Positions 1 to 10,825 of a DNA stretch of 64,000 nt are shown here, in pieces. Source of the stretch: Aulostomus chinensis (Eukaryota; Chordata; Actinopteri; Syngnathiformes; Aulostomidae); NCBI GenBank assembly GCA_037954235.1, contig JBBMOA010000008.1, forward strand, positions 1,600,001 to 1,664,000, in the 5' to 3' direction. Position numbers and translations under genes: made by a program. Position 1 is the stretch's first letter, and each line of letters starts with the position of its first letter. The notes below the pieces were generated by a model that worked only from the letters and a program-made list of their open reading frames with translations, made no database searches and was not told where the DNA came from.

Positions 1-310
1 GACTGTCAGTTGTTGTGTAGCTTTTTCCTTGTTAACCAGCTGTTGTCTTTTTAAACATTAATCCAGTATGTCTGGGGACAACTGCCTCCCCGTCGAGGTC
101 CAGTTATTTCCAACCAGTCCTTACTGGTTCCAAACACACCCTGATGAGCATCACCAGGTCCTGACAGGTCGACTCAATCCTCTAGGGGTCAACAGGAAAC
201 ATCTTAAACTGTATCGTTCGTAGTTACATAATCGAGAAAACCTTGACCGCTAGCTATCATCAACAACAGACAACAGACATCATGCTTTATTTCAGTCAGG
301 AGCCACAAGG

Positions 311-935
311 CAGGGGGCGGCGTGGCTCAGAGGTAGAGGGGCCGCCTAGCAACCTAAGGGTTGCTGGTTCCATCCCCACTTCCCCTGGTGACCATGTCCA
401 AGTGCCCTTGAGCAAGACACTGAACCCCTAACTGCTCCTGATGGCCCTGAGATGGACTGGACACAAGTTTCCAAGTTTCTCCAAACCCTATCCTCGCCTC
501 TCACCCAATGTCAGCTGGGACCCTGAACAGATAAGCAGTATATGTCACGATCCCTGTCTTGTGTTTCCTGTTTTACTTTGTAGTCGTGTCCTGTCTTCCT
601 GTGCTCCTCCCTGTGATTACCTGATTTGTCTCACCTGGTCGATTACACCACCTGTGCCTCGTTTCCCTCCTGTATTTAACCTCTGTGTTTCCCCCTTGTG
701 CTTGTCAGGTCATTGTCGTGCTGTCATTGTCAAAGTGCATTTTGTCGAATTGATGTCGCCGTCAAGTGTTGTTTGTCTCTAGTCACGAGCCGTCAGCTCC
801 AAGCCTCCAGTCACCGGTTTCCCCCCAACGTCTGTAATAAACATCTTTTTTGTGAACTCTCCTCGTGCATCGTCTGCTATTGGGTCTACTGCCCACCACG
901 CACCCATGACGGTATCGATAGTGGGTGGATGATGG
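311..935 (+). repeat. tRNA-derived SINE interrupted by a solo LTR
   Basis: The head at 314-385 carries a Pol III A-box-like stretch (TGGCTCAGAGGTAGAG) and a B-box-like stretch (GGTTGCTGGTTCCATCCCC), as in tRNA-derived SINEs. It is followed by the segment GAGCAAGACACTGAACCCC, which I recognise from teleost SINE bodies. From about 485 to 537 the sequence turns into a LINE-type 3' tail (CCTCGCCTCTCACCCAATG, then GATAAGCAGTATA). The tail resumes after the LTR at about 917 with GATG-like repeats. The tail resembles the LINE-type end at 29150-29300, consistent with SINE mobilisation by a partner LINE (inference). Confidence 0.7.
543..911 (+). mobile_element. Solo LTR of a Gypsy-type retrotransposon
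   Basis: The 369-bp block starts TGTCACG and ends CATGACG, imperfect inverted ends like those of the full LTRs at 14089 and 16783. It contains a TATA-like TGTATTTAACC near 670 and a polyadenylation signal AATAAA at 836-841. The flanks GTATA (538-542) and GTATC (912-916) look like a 5-bp target duplication with one change. No internal retroviral sequence adjoins it, so it is a solo LTR, the product of recombination between two LTRs. It sits inside the tail of the SINE at 311-935. The body does not match the 14-kb LTR, so it is a different family. Confidence 0.6.
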
Positions 936-3900
936 AACTACAAGGCCAACACGGTCATCTGAAGATGAGCTCGTGGGCCTGAAGGAAAATTCTACATTTG
1001 TCCACTCCTGCGTACGTCATAGGCACACAGATTGTTGAGCAGCTTCTCTTGCTGCTGAAACACGACCACTCACATCAGCTACTCAGTTCAATGTTATTAT
1101 AGCACTTGAATAACCCACTGAGCCTCCCTCTGTTTTGTATAAGACGAGTAATTTGTCTGTTTTTTCTAGAATTAGTTCAGTATGTCAAGCTGAGAATGAA
1201 AGGGTCAGTGTGGGGAATCAATACTTCATACAACTAAAAAACTTGCATCAGCATGGGAGGTCAGGCTGCAATTACAAATCAAGCATTCAAATGGGACCCT
1301 GGCAATCTCACGAAAAAGGCTTTTGGAGGTACTCAATCCACAGACTGAAGAGAGAAAGAAAATGTTTCACAAGGATTGCATTTTCGCTTCTATTCATCTT
1401 CTGTTCCATTGAGGAAATCTCATCACATGGGAGGCAATTAAAAAAATGGTAAGGAGCGTACTTTGGACAGACAGATACAACATGAGAGTGTGCACGCTAT
1501 ATTTGGACTCGCCGGGTAGCAGCCTGCCTCTACAAAGCCCTCGGACATGGTTCAGTTGATGAGAGTGCAGCAGGGGAAATGTTCAGTTCATCCAAGGGAC
1601 AAAAAATGGACAAAATGAACAAAGTGAAATATTTTCATGCGCAGGCACTACTAGAGACTATCGAAATAAATGATTAGAAAGAAACACAACTGGGAATCTT
1701 AACTAATCTTTTTGTTTCAGGGTTATTTAATTAATGCCGTCACTTATGGAGCTGTTGAACGAAGAGGAGTCCCTCATATTTTGTCTAAAAAGACTAATGG
1801 AGCTTTCAGACGGTGCTGAGAATTCAGAGAGAGAGAGAGAGAGACACGGTGGTCACCGGGACATAAAGACTGAATTTATTATCTGTTATCTCACTGAAAC
1901 AAAAGTTGCTGTAATCTTGATACAGATTAAGTTTAAGACATTTATTTCACCAGTTGCACAATAACGGGAGGTTTCTTGTCCAATGATTCTCAACGTTAAT
2001 AAAGCAAAGACATCCAATCATGCACTTAAAGTTCGGAGGTCACAGTTGGATGATGCCAACAGAGGAGGCTCAGCAGCAAAGAGCAAGCGAGGGAGCAGCA
2101 GCTCTTCTCGGAGTCAGCTGACTGACCTTCTCACCTTCCCCCCGGGGAGACGCCAGCCTCCGTCCCAAGGAAACCCGATCATGACCCACATGCCAGGACC
2201 GTAGGTGAGCATAGGAGCAGGGACAGAGCAGCAGATGGAGAGCTGCGTCTATCTATGTCAGCTCTGCTTTCAATAGGAGGGGGCAGCTGAGTGAATGTAA
2301 TCTCACGATACTCCGGCCCATCTCATGCTCCTTTGTCCCCTCGCTCCAGAACCGGACCCCGGGATACTTGAGCTCCTTCATCTGGGGTGAGGACTCATTC
2401 CCTACTTGGAGTGAGCTGCTTCAAATAGAAATGAGAATAATACACATCATGTCAGGACAGCTTCCAGGAGCTCAGCACATTTGACTCTATAGTTACTGAA
2501 AATCGAAACCAGGAAGGGACCAGCGTCCCTCAGCAGCATCCTGAAGATGTGAGGGAGACGGGGGTGCACCAGGGCAAAGTGTGCCGCTGAAATGGCCGTT
2601 GAATCGATGGGACTCTTGAACATGATGTTCTCGTCATGACGTACTTGAGTAACCTCCTTCACCATTGTTCTAGAACAACTAAGCCCAGCAAGAAACACAC
2701 ACAAGCCATTAGAACAAAAGCACATTGAAGGCACTCTGTGATATTGATTTTTGTTTAGAAAAAAAGCAACAGAAGAACTGTGTGGACCTTTGGTCAAACC
2801 ATTAGGTCTCCTTTTTTCAGAGCAGCACTGAGAGAAGAAGACACACACACTTGTGCACACATTTAAAACACATGCATTTACCATATGATGAGGGCTGTCA
2901 AGGTTAAGGGATCAATCAGATGACAAAAGAAAGCAAGTGGAAGGAAAAGTGGAAAAAAGGGACATATGGTTTGACAGCAGGCAGTTCAATTTGAGAGCAG
3001 CAAAGCACTTAAACTGTTCAATCGTTCGGGTCAGCGCTGGAAAAAGAGAAGATGATTAAGTGGAGAGGACAGAGAAGGAGTGTCTGATTTGATGTGGGCT
3101 TTTTCCTGAGTTCTGAGAGAGCTGCATGGTCGTGGTGGATGTTGCTGCTTCCTGCCACTAATTTGCCAAAAGAAGGATTCTAGTCAACAGGGTGACAGGC
3201 AGGAAACTCTCCAGCAGCAGAAACTGGAGGGCTCAGTGTTGAGTCCTGAGTTTCAGGGCTGAGAGTCAGAGTTGCTGCTGGTTTGCTCTGTTTTAAGCTG
3301 TTCTAGATGGTGCAGCATGAACCTAACTATCTACATGCTTTGAATGTGATTAATTACACCCATCAATTCTGGCAAAGGCAGGAATTTTAAATATTTCATT
3401 TCAAGTATGTGCTGGCCATGTGTGAATAAATGAACAGTTAGACCTGTGGTTGAAGTTGAGAAAACCTCCGAGCTGCACAACTCACAGTCCTGCAACACAA
3501 GGACGAATGTAGCGCACAATGCTTCCTGCTCGTGCTGGACATGTGATCACATGACAGGATGCAGCGGCCATGTTAGGCTTTCCTCAGCCATCCATCACCT
3601 GTGTCTTTGATAGCTCTGCAATCACAGGTCAGCAGTTGTGTATGAATGAAAGTCATTAAGTACAAGAACAGTGAGTGCACAGCTGGGTTTTGCTGGCCAG
3701 ACACCTGACTCAGATGCTGTCTGCCGCCGTCCAGCTCCCCCAGCCAGTCCTGGTCCTGCTGGTGGCTGGCTGGCTGCCCAAGTGTGGACTGACGTGAACC
3801 AAATACTGCCTAAGACAAAGCTGGGCTCATTAACAGCATGACAACCTTCAACCTTTTATGTGATGTGTGATGTGTACACACCCGACAGCAGCATAGAAGC

Positions 3901-6400
3901 TGTATGTTTATCATTTGAAAATCACATGTACTGCACAGGGAGCTTTTGTTTGCTCAGTGTTGTCTGTTTGTTAGCAGACCCCCTCGGAGTCCGGGTCACC
4001 GTGTTCTATTACTGCACAGTATGCATGAAGCCAAACAAACACCGTGCCAACAGGCAGAGCGACCACAGCTCAGCACCCTGCTGCCACTTAAGGCACGGCA
4101 GGGGGTCAGCAGGAGTGGCAGTAATTGGGGTTACGAGACAATTCATCCATTATCCTGATGAAGTTGAGACATTTCCATGTGCATCGGGTGTGTTTGAAAG
4201 TACGTAAAAACACGTGTGTGTTCATTTGTGACAGCACCAAGATGTGAGTCATTGTCCCTCTGCAGCCGACTCGATCCGACTGACTCTCCGCCAGCGCCGC
4301 TGTGTCCTAACATCTTCGTCTCCTGCTGATAATGATCTGCACAGCTGCTCCCTCCACTCTCCTTGAATGGGAAAGACAACAAGCAAGTTTGTAAAAGAGC
4401 CTGAAAACTTGGGGAGCAGAGAGAGAGAAAGGGAGGTGTGTGTGTGGGGGGGGGGGGGTCCTGGTGGCTGACAGTTGAGCAGACAAAAGAAAAGGAAGGA
4501 GAAATGATGATGATGAGTGTGGATAGGCAGGCAGAATTGAATCTTTTAATCTCCCAAAGTGGGAAGAAAGCGACCTGAGGCATTTGTGATTGGATTTCCT
4601 TTAAGTCCACAAGTAGGTCAATAGAGCTACCATTGCTCATTAGCAAAGAGGGTGGAGAAAGGTAGGGAGGAGTGTGAGAGAAAAGTTTTGTGTCAATCCA
4701 CTCAGCATCATTCATTTGCCCTTTCCATGGGGGGTGGGTGGGAGGGTGGGTTGACTGAAAAAAAGAGTGAGAAAGGTTGAAGCAGGTAGCAAATGTAATG
4801 AAGTAGAGAGGACTTGTAAAAGGGCATTCAGACTAAATATCAGCAGGAGGAAATGACTGTAAAACTGAGAGTTCTTATTAAAACAAATGGAAATCACTCT
4901 TTCAAAAATAAAAAATCACTCTTTCAAAAATAAACCAAAGGAGCAGAGCAGGTATGAAATCCTTCATAAATCAACCCTTCAAGTGAGTCCTGCTGCTGCT
5001 GGCATGTAAATGAAAGCATTAGCCGCTGATTTTGGCATTTGCCTCAATAATAAACAGCTACTAAAAGCATGTGATAATTTTTCCGCATAAACAGATCCCT
5101 GCTCTTAAAGCACAATTAGCACTCTGGTGGCAATGGTAACTTGGGGGGGGGGGGGGGGGCGACAGAAGCAATGAAAGGAAACAAAAGGTTGCTGTGAGGT
5201 GCACCCTTTCTACAAGAATCTTAGGACTCTGCTTTACATTCGGGCATCTTTTAAGTGGCTTTATCCTCGTGGGGTTTGATTATCTTTAGAATTCTGTGAC
5301 AGAATTACGTCTGCGTTTATAATCCAGCTGTACTGATTTGTTAGCGTCTGTACCTGGTAGCCTTGCTACGATCTAAAACATCACCCCTCTGGAGGATCTG
5401 AGAGAAAATAGTGACCACCACCACCCAACACCGTCCAAGGTGATGGGGGCACATGACGTTGCCACTGTTGGCGTCACATGATTAGATTCTCTGATTGGCT
5501 GAAGGAGCTTGTCTGTCATGGAAGGACTCCGCCCCCTCTAGATTGGCTACAGGTGTTACCCTAGATTAGAGAGCTCATGCCAGAATCCCTCATGCCAGAC
5601 TTCAGTCAGCGGTTCAGCCAATTAGCATCCTTTGAGGTGATAGGGGAGTGGTTTAGGTGTGACGACAGCGAGCTGCTTAGCTCACAGCAACAGTGGTGGC
5701 TCCTGAAGAGGTTAGCATCAATGCTGCTACAGCATCAGCTTCATCAGAACTGAAGAAGAACTCTTCAAGGGAAGAGGAGTGGACGAGGTCACCGAAGGAC
5801 CTTCTACATTGCAGTGAGCTTCTCACCGAAGTTCTCACCAGCCTACATCGCCATGGCTCCTCGCCTCGTTCTTGGGCCTGAACGTAACCAGACGCTGAAC
5901 GTGATGAGGCACTATTTTCCATCTCACTCGCACTGATCAGGTGCTAGGGTCTCTGGGCTCCTCCGTCAGCCTGACTCCACCTCTGGACCACTCAGACCAT
6001 GTGACCACAGTCTCTCTCTGCACCCTCTGCTGTTGGCTTGTCTTCTCAAAATGAATTCCTGAGAAAAGACAGCATGTCAGCGGTCCAGTTGAAAGCAAAC
6101 CTATGGAGTGGAACGTTATTGTTGGGGTGCGTCATGCTTGCTCTCTGCTGAGTTTCTTTTACAGCAACGCCGGGTTTCCTGCAACTACTGAAGGTCACAT
6201 GTGTAACAAAGCTTGTTTATTTATGAGTGAAATCTTATGAATGCAAACACCAGTTTCTCAATCAGAAATGTAGAAGAGCACCAGTGGATGGGAGTTTGTG
6301 TTCACTGTGACAGTTAAGGATTTAATGTCTTTTATTCTGACTGTACATTAACATTAACAGCAGGAAGGCAATATTTGTGTATTCAGGAACTCAAAGTTGG
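936..6400. other. Gene-free stretch
   Basis: Non-coding sequence with no open frame that resembles a known protein. Items seen: poly-G tracts at about 4447-4459 and 5143-5159, a (GA) run near 1827, and a candidate 3' splice site with a short open frame at 1721-1819 (listed separately). About 5380-5910 has the look of an old interspersed repeat but I cannot name it. Confidence 0.5.
1721..1819 (+). CDS. Possible orphan terminal exon (32 codons)
   Basis: A strong acceptor (polypyrimidine run ending TTTTTGTTTCAG at 1720) is followed by an open frame of 32 codons to TGA at 1817-1819. The peptide begins GYLINAVTYGAVERRG and ends FRRC. The composition looks protein-like and no repeat family is obvious. 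No other exon of a gene was found within reach, and I do not recognise the peptide. It may be the last exon of a gene lying to the left, a processed relic, or chance. Confidence 0.25.
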   Translation, partial: GYLINAVTYGAVERRGVPHILSKKTNGAFRRC

Positions 6401-6405
6401 CTGGT

Positions 6406-6463
6406 CACACACACACACACACACACACACAGTCTCTCACTGTAACAAATTGTTTGTGCGCGC

Positions 6464-6496
<33 letters not shown>

Positions 6497-6507
6497 TACA
6501 TGTGTAT

Positions 6508-6540
<33 letters not shown>
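6406..6540. repeat. CA / TG compound microsatellite
   Basis: A (CA)n run at 6406-6431 is followed after about 25 bp by an alternating GC/TG run with a short TA insert up to 6540. Long reading frames here, with Thr-His or Val-Cys repeats, come from the dinucleotide and are not genes. Confidence 0.95.
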
Positions 6541-6541
<1 letters not shown>

Positions 6542-8286
6542 AGCTGATGCTGATGAAGCAGTCGCAGCTTTTGGACTGAGACAGATGATGGATGGAAGGG
6601 AGTTGATGACTGTGTTGGGTGGCTGCTCGCTCTCGTTCCCTCTCCTCTTATCTCCCTCCTTCCACCTCTCTCTCTCTCTCCTTCTCCATCCCGTCCTCCT
6701 CTCACTTCTATGTACAATTCTCTCTCATTTTCTCTGCTGGTGAATGATGGAGGGAGGGCCTGTCCTGCCCTCCAGAGTCTCAGTATCTCCCTCATCGTCC
6801 AGTTTAGCTTTGTGCAATTTTCAGAAGCCCGGTGGGACGGATGAGGGACGAGAAGACCGATGTAGAGTGAGCTGGATAAAGAGGCAAAGAAATGATGTCA
6901 GATTTTTTAAAAAGAGAGCGACAGTGAGAGAAAGAAAGAGCAAAGCCTGACTTTGGTCGCACTCACCCACAAATTTGCACACACTCTGGATGATTGAGCA
7001 GCAATTCATGACAATTTATCCCAAATCCTTTCATCAAGAGCACAGTCTCAACCTCAGGAGGCTCCATGTGACGCGGCTCTGAAGTCGAGGTTGAGTCAGT
7101 AAGTGACAACCGATTAAACTGTCTGAGATGGTTATTAGGATTAGCAGAGAGCAATTAAATGCTAATGATATAATGAATAATGAGCTCCACTCATTCTCAT
7201 TAGCAAACAGTTGTTCGTTGTAGATGAGGCTACAACCAGCTGGGGGGGCAAGAAGCAAAAGAAGGAGGACGGAGAGGAGGGGAAAGCACATAGAGGTTAT
7301 ATTAGGCAACTTCTTAATTGTGAATTTTGGAAAAGCTCAAATGATGGACACCAGCCCGAAGTCACACAGCCATGCCTCAGTAGCCTTGCTGACATTTGCT
7401 GCAAACCCAGCAGCAGGTCGTGGAGCTGCGCCGTTGCTCCGGAGCACAAAACATCTCTCATTTCCTGAAAACGCCCAGAAATTTGAGAAAGCACTGATAA
7501 CAAATGTATTCTTCTCAAAAACCGGATTTTAATAGAGGGTTAGGGCCTGTTTCTTGGAAGCATGTACTATTTTTTGTGAATAACCCATTTTATTATTTCT
7601 TTTCTTTCCTTTTTTTGGCAGTCTGGAGGAGCAGATTTCTCCAGTATAACCAGAGCGCCCCCATGAGGTGTGAAAGCAGAAGCCCACTGTCCAGAGGGAT
7701 GAGCGTCACTTCAGAGACCTGCCAGTGCGCTGGAGTAGATGAAGAGGGGAAATTATTTATAAATTTCCCCTCAATTATTTATTGAGCAATTGCTCACAGT
7801 GTTTACTCAGGGGTTATTAAATATTATGCTGCTAAGCTACTCAGAAGACGGAATCGTCAGAGGACATCCCGGGATACTTTGATTTGCAGAGCTCACGGAG
7901 CTCTCAGAATGCAATTAAGCGAAGGCCTTCTCTGTCACTTTCCTCACCATTTCACTTTTTCATCCTTTCTTATTTTTTTCATTTGTGTTCAATAAAAAAA
8001 ATACAGTCTCTGGCCAAGTGTTGTGTATGTGAGGCTGAGAGGTAATGGAATAACTGCGACTCAGCTAATCCGATCTGTCTCTCCTTCTCCATCTCCAGCC
8101 TCAGTCGTCCTCCCTCTATCACACCGTCTCAGTACATCAGGAGACAGACGGCTGTCCGCTGGCTGGGAGACTGTCAATAGTTTGTCCAGATAGTGGCAGC
8201 AGGCTTAGCCAGGCAGGGGAAATGTAGCCTGGGACTATTTTTTTTTTCAATGGCCTCCACACAACCCGTCTAATAGGTTCTGGTAA

Positions 8287-8290
<4 letters not shown>

Positions 8291-8324
<34 letters not shown>
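8291..8324. repeat. (GA)n microsatellite
   Basis: Seventeen GA dinucleotides without interruption. Confidence 0.95.
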
Positions 8325-8326
<2 letters not shown>

Positions 8327-9068
8327 CAGACTGAAGGTGAACGCTGGGCAGCTGAAGCAGCTTAAATAACCTCGACTACCAACACCCATGTTTCTGGAAA
8401 ATGGTGGGCAAATTTTAGAGATGTAGCAAAAGAGGACATTCTGAAATGACTTACAGGTGTTTTCATCAGGTGGTCTGAGGTGAATAAAGCAGGCTATGTC
8501 GTGCATATTTCCACAGAGGGCGCTAGCAGCAGCCTCACGGCAGCCGGAGGTGGGACCATAGAGGAAGAAACTCAGACGTTTAGCGGGTAAAAACAGAGGG
8601 AGGTAAATGTACTCTGGTGCCAGCGAGTATCGGACATGCCGCTGCTTCTTTGGAGGTGAAGACAAAGTTAGGGGATGACCAGGAAGATGACCACAGCGGA
8701 GGAAACAGCCGCTCAGTCACATGACTTAAATGTTTACTACGTCAGAGCTTTTCATTTTGCACATTTACTCTTTTTCAAGAAAAGGTTTTCAAGAAGTTTT
8801 TGCAAGTTTGACGTCATTTTTGTCCTTCATGCTGTTTCAGTGTGAAGCAAAATGTACACAACCTCAAAATGTGCTGATGAACAGCCACCGATACACACAC
8901 ATACACATGTACACACGCACACGCACACACACACATGCACACACACACAAACACACAAACACTATTGAATTCAGTTTAAAGCTGGAAAATAGGCAGACTT
9001 TCATTCCATGTACAGTCAGAGGAAAGAGTGTCTGCTATTTCTTCAGCCATGAGTGGTCTTCTGAAGAA

Positions 9069-9362
9069 ATGTGTGTGTGTGTGTGTGTGTGTGTGCGTGC
9101 GTGTGCGTGCGTGTGTGTGCGTGTGTGCACGTGTGTGTGTGCACGTGCGTGCGCGTGTGTGTGCGTGCGTGTGTGTGCGTGTGTGCACGTGTGTGTGTGT
9201 GTGTGCGTGCGTGTGCGTGCGTGTGTGTGCGTGTGTGCACGTGTGTGTGTGCACGTGTGTGTGCGCGTGTGTGTGTGTGTGCGCGTGTGTGTGTGCGTGT
9301 GTGTGTGTGTGTGCGTGTGTGTGTGTGTGTGTGTGTGCACGTGTGTGTGTGTGTGTGTGTGT
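9069..9362. repeat. Compound TG/CG alternating purine-pyrimidine tract
   Basis: About 290 bp of nearly unbroken alternating purine-pyrimidine made of TG with interspersed CG and CA steps, for example TGCGTGCGTGTGCGTG and TGCACGTGTG. Sub-blocks of about 40-60 bp recur. It directly abuts the inverted-repeat element at 9364. Confidence 0.95.
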
Positions 9363-9363
9363 T

Positions 9364-9638
9364 CTTGTACTTACTACATAGTGAGGACTAAAATATGTAT
9401 TTTACCAACAGAGTGAGGACATTTTTGGAAAGTGAGGACATTTTAGCCGGTCCTCACATCTTCAATGGGCCGTTTGAAGGTCAAGACTTGGTTTTAGGAT
9501 TGAGGTTAGAATCAGGTTCTGGTTAGGTTTAGGGTCAAGGTCAGAGGTTAGGCAGTCAGTTGAGATGGTTAGGGTTAGGGTGAGGGGCGAGGGAAGGTAT
9601 TACATCAATGAAAGTCCTCACAAAGATATAAGTACAAG
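9364..9638. mobile_element. Short inverted-repeat element (MITE-like)
   Basis: The 275-bp block has 25-bp imperfect inverted ends. The left end starts CTTGTACTTA and reaches GTGAGGAC; the right end starts GTCCTCAC and finishes TAAGTACAAG, leaving the middle 7 bp largely unmatched. The inside repeats the GTGAGGACATTTT motif and holds telomere-like GGTTAGGGTTAGGG. There is no open frame. TG repeats flank it on both sides, so either it inserted into a microsatellite or it seeds microsatellites. Elements with this GTGAGGAC motif are common in fish DNA; class uncertain. Confidence 0.6.
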
Positions 9639-9639
9639 G

Positions 9640-9640
<1 letters not shown>

Positions 9641-9715
<75 letters not shown>
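9641..9715. repeat. (TG)37 microsatellite
   Basis: A pure TG run of 75 bp starting two bases after the inverted-repeat element at 9364-9638. Confidence 0.97.
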
Positions 9716-9716
<1 letters not shown>

Positions 9717-10336
9717 GGGGTAGTACAAGTAGTAAGTGAGAGGAAGCTCTGAGACTAAAGAAATCTAGTGGCCGCTTGTAATTCCATGGAGCAACACTGA
9801 CCCCTACTGATGAGGGGATTTTTCCAAGAGTACTGCTGCTCTGTGACATCAGAGCTGTAGCAGCACTTCCCAGCTTCCTAAAATATAATTACCTTTGGTT
9901 GGAAAAGACAGCCAAGAGCGGATGGAAAGGCAGCAGGACCAAATCAACCGGTTCCTCACACAAATGAAGGTGGCTGGAGTCTAAAGAGTGAATGTGAAAC
10001 CAGCTGAAGACGAGCTTGAGACAAAGAGAGTGTAAACGTCTGTTTCCTTTGGATGTGAGGTGTTTAATTATTGCTCTGTGTTGGACGCCATCAGGAGGAC
10101 CAGCTGGCATCATGGCGGCAGTTAACCAGGAGCCTGATGTTCATTAAAGAGCAACTGGACCCGACTGCTGCTGAACTTTAGGGTGAGAAGCGGACCTCCA
10201 GCACTCATCAGGACTTTGATCGTTCCTGAAGATAAATGATGGTTCTGCAACACGTGAAACATGAACGCTTATGAGGTCATCGGGGTCTTGGAGGACAGGA
10301 ACTGTACACATTTAAGGTGGTTGGCATGCAGATCAT

Positions 10337-10352
10337 TCTCTCTCTCTCTCTC

Positions 10353-10412
<60 letters not shown>

Positions 10413-10413
10413 A
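10337..10413. repeat. (CT)n(CA)n compound microsatellite
   Basis: A CT run with one interruption to about 10388, passing directly into CA. Confidence 0.95.
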
Positions 10414-10737
10414 GACCCCTAAGGAGTGTGTAAGAGACACACAACAGTAAACGCCAACGTTAACCCTCAGCAGATGCTGACTGTTTTTACCCGTAAACCA
10501 CGACTGAGGTCTAATGTGCAGTTAAGCCTGACTTCTCCATCAACAACAACTAACAGCGATGGTCAGGTCAACACTGATGCGTCTGGACAGTGGCATGACG
10601 CCCTCTGCTGGTGGTGCACCTTCACACACACATGCTGTCACACCTGCATGTGAGGCTCAGTGTAATTGTGTGATACATGCAGCCAACAACCCCGGTGGAT
10701 TCCCTGAGCATCAGTGTAACAGAGACCTAATTACCCC

Positions 10738-10741
<4 letters not shown>

Positions 10742-10818
<77 letters not shown>

Positions 10819-10825
10819 GTGTGTG
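10742..10825. repeat. (TG)n microsatellite
   Basis: About 84 bp of TG with a single CG step near the right end. Confidence 0.97.

Noticed and set aside
314..385. tRNA gene
   Set aside because: A- and B-box-like sequences are present, but the block continues into a SINE body and LINE-type tail, so it is a SINE head rather than a functional tRNA.
4143..4715. Minus-strand frame of 190 codons
   Set aside because: Low-complexity Pro/Ser/Leu text across a poly-G tract, no domain and no splice context.
8730..9416. Frames of Val-Cys or Thr-His repeats
   Set aside because: Products of TG/CA dinucleotide runs.
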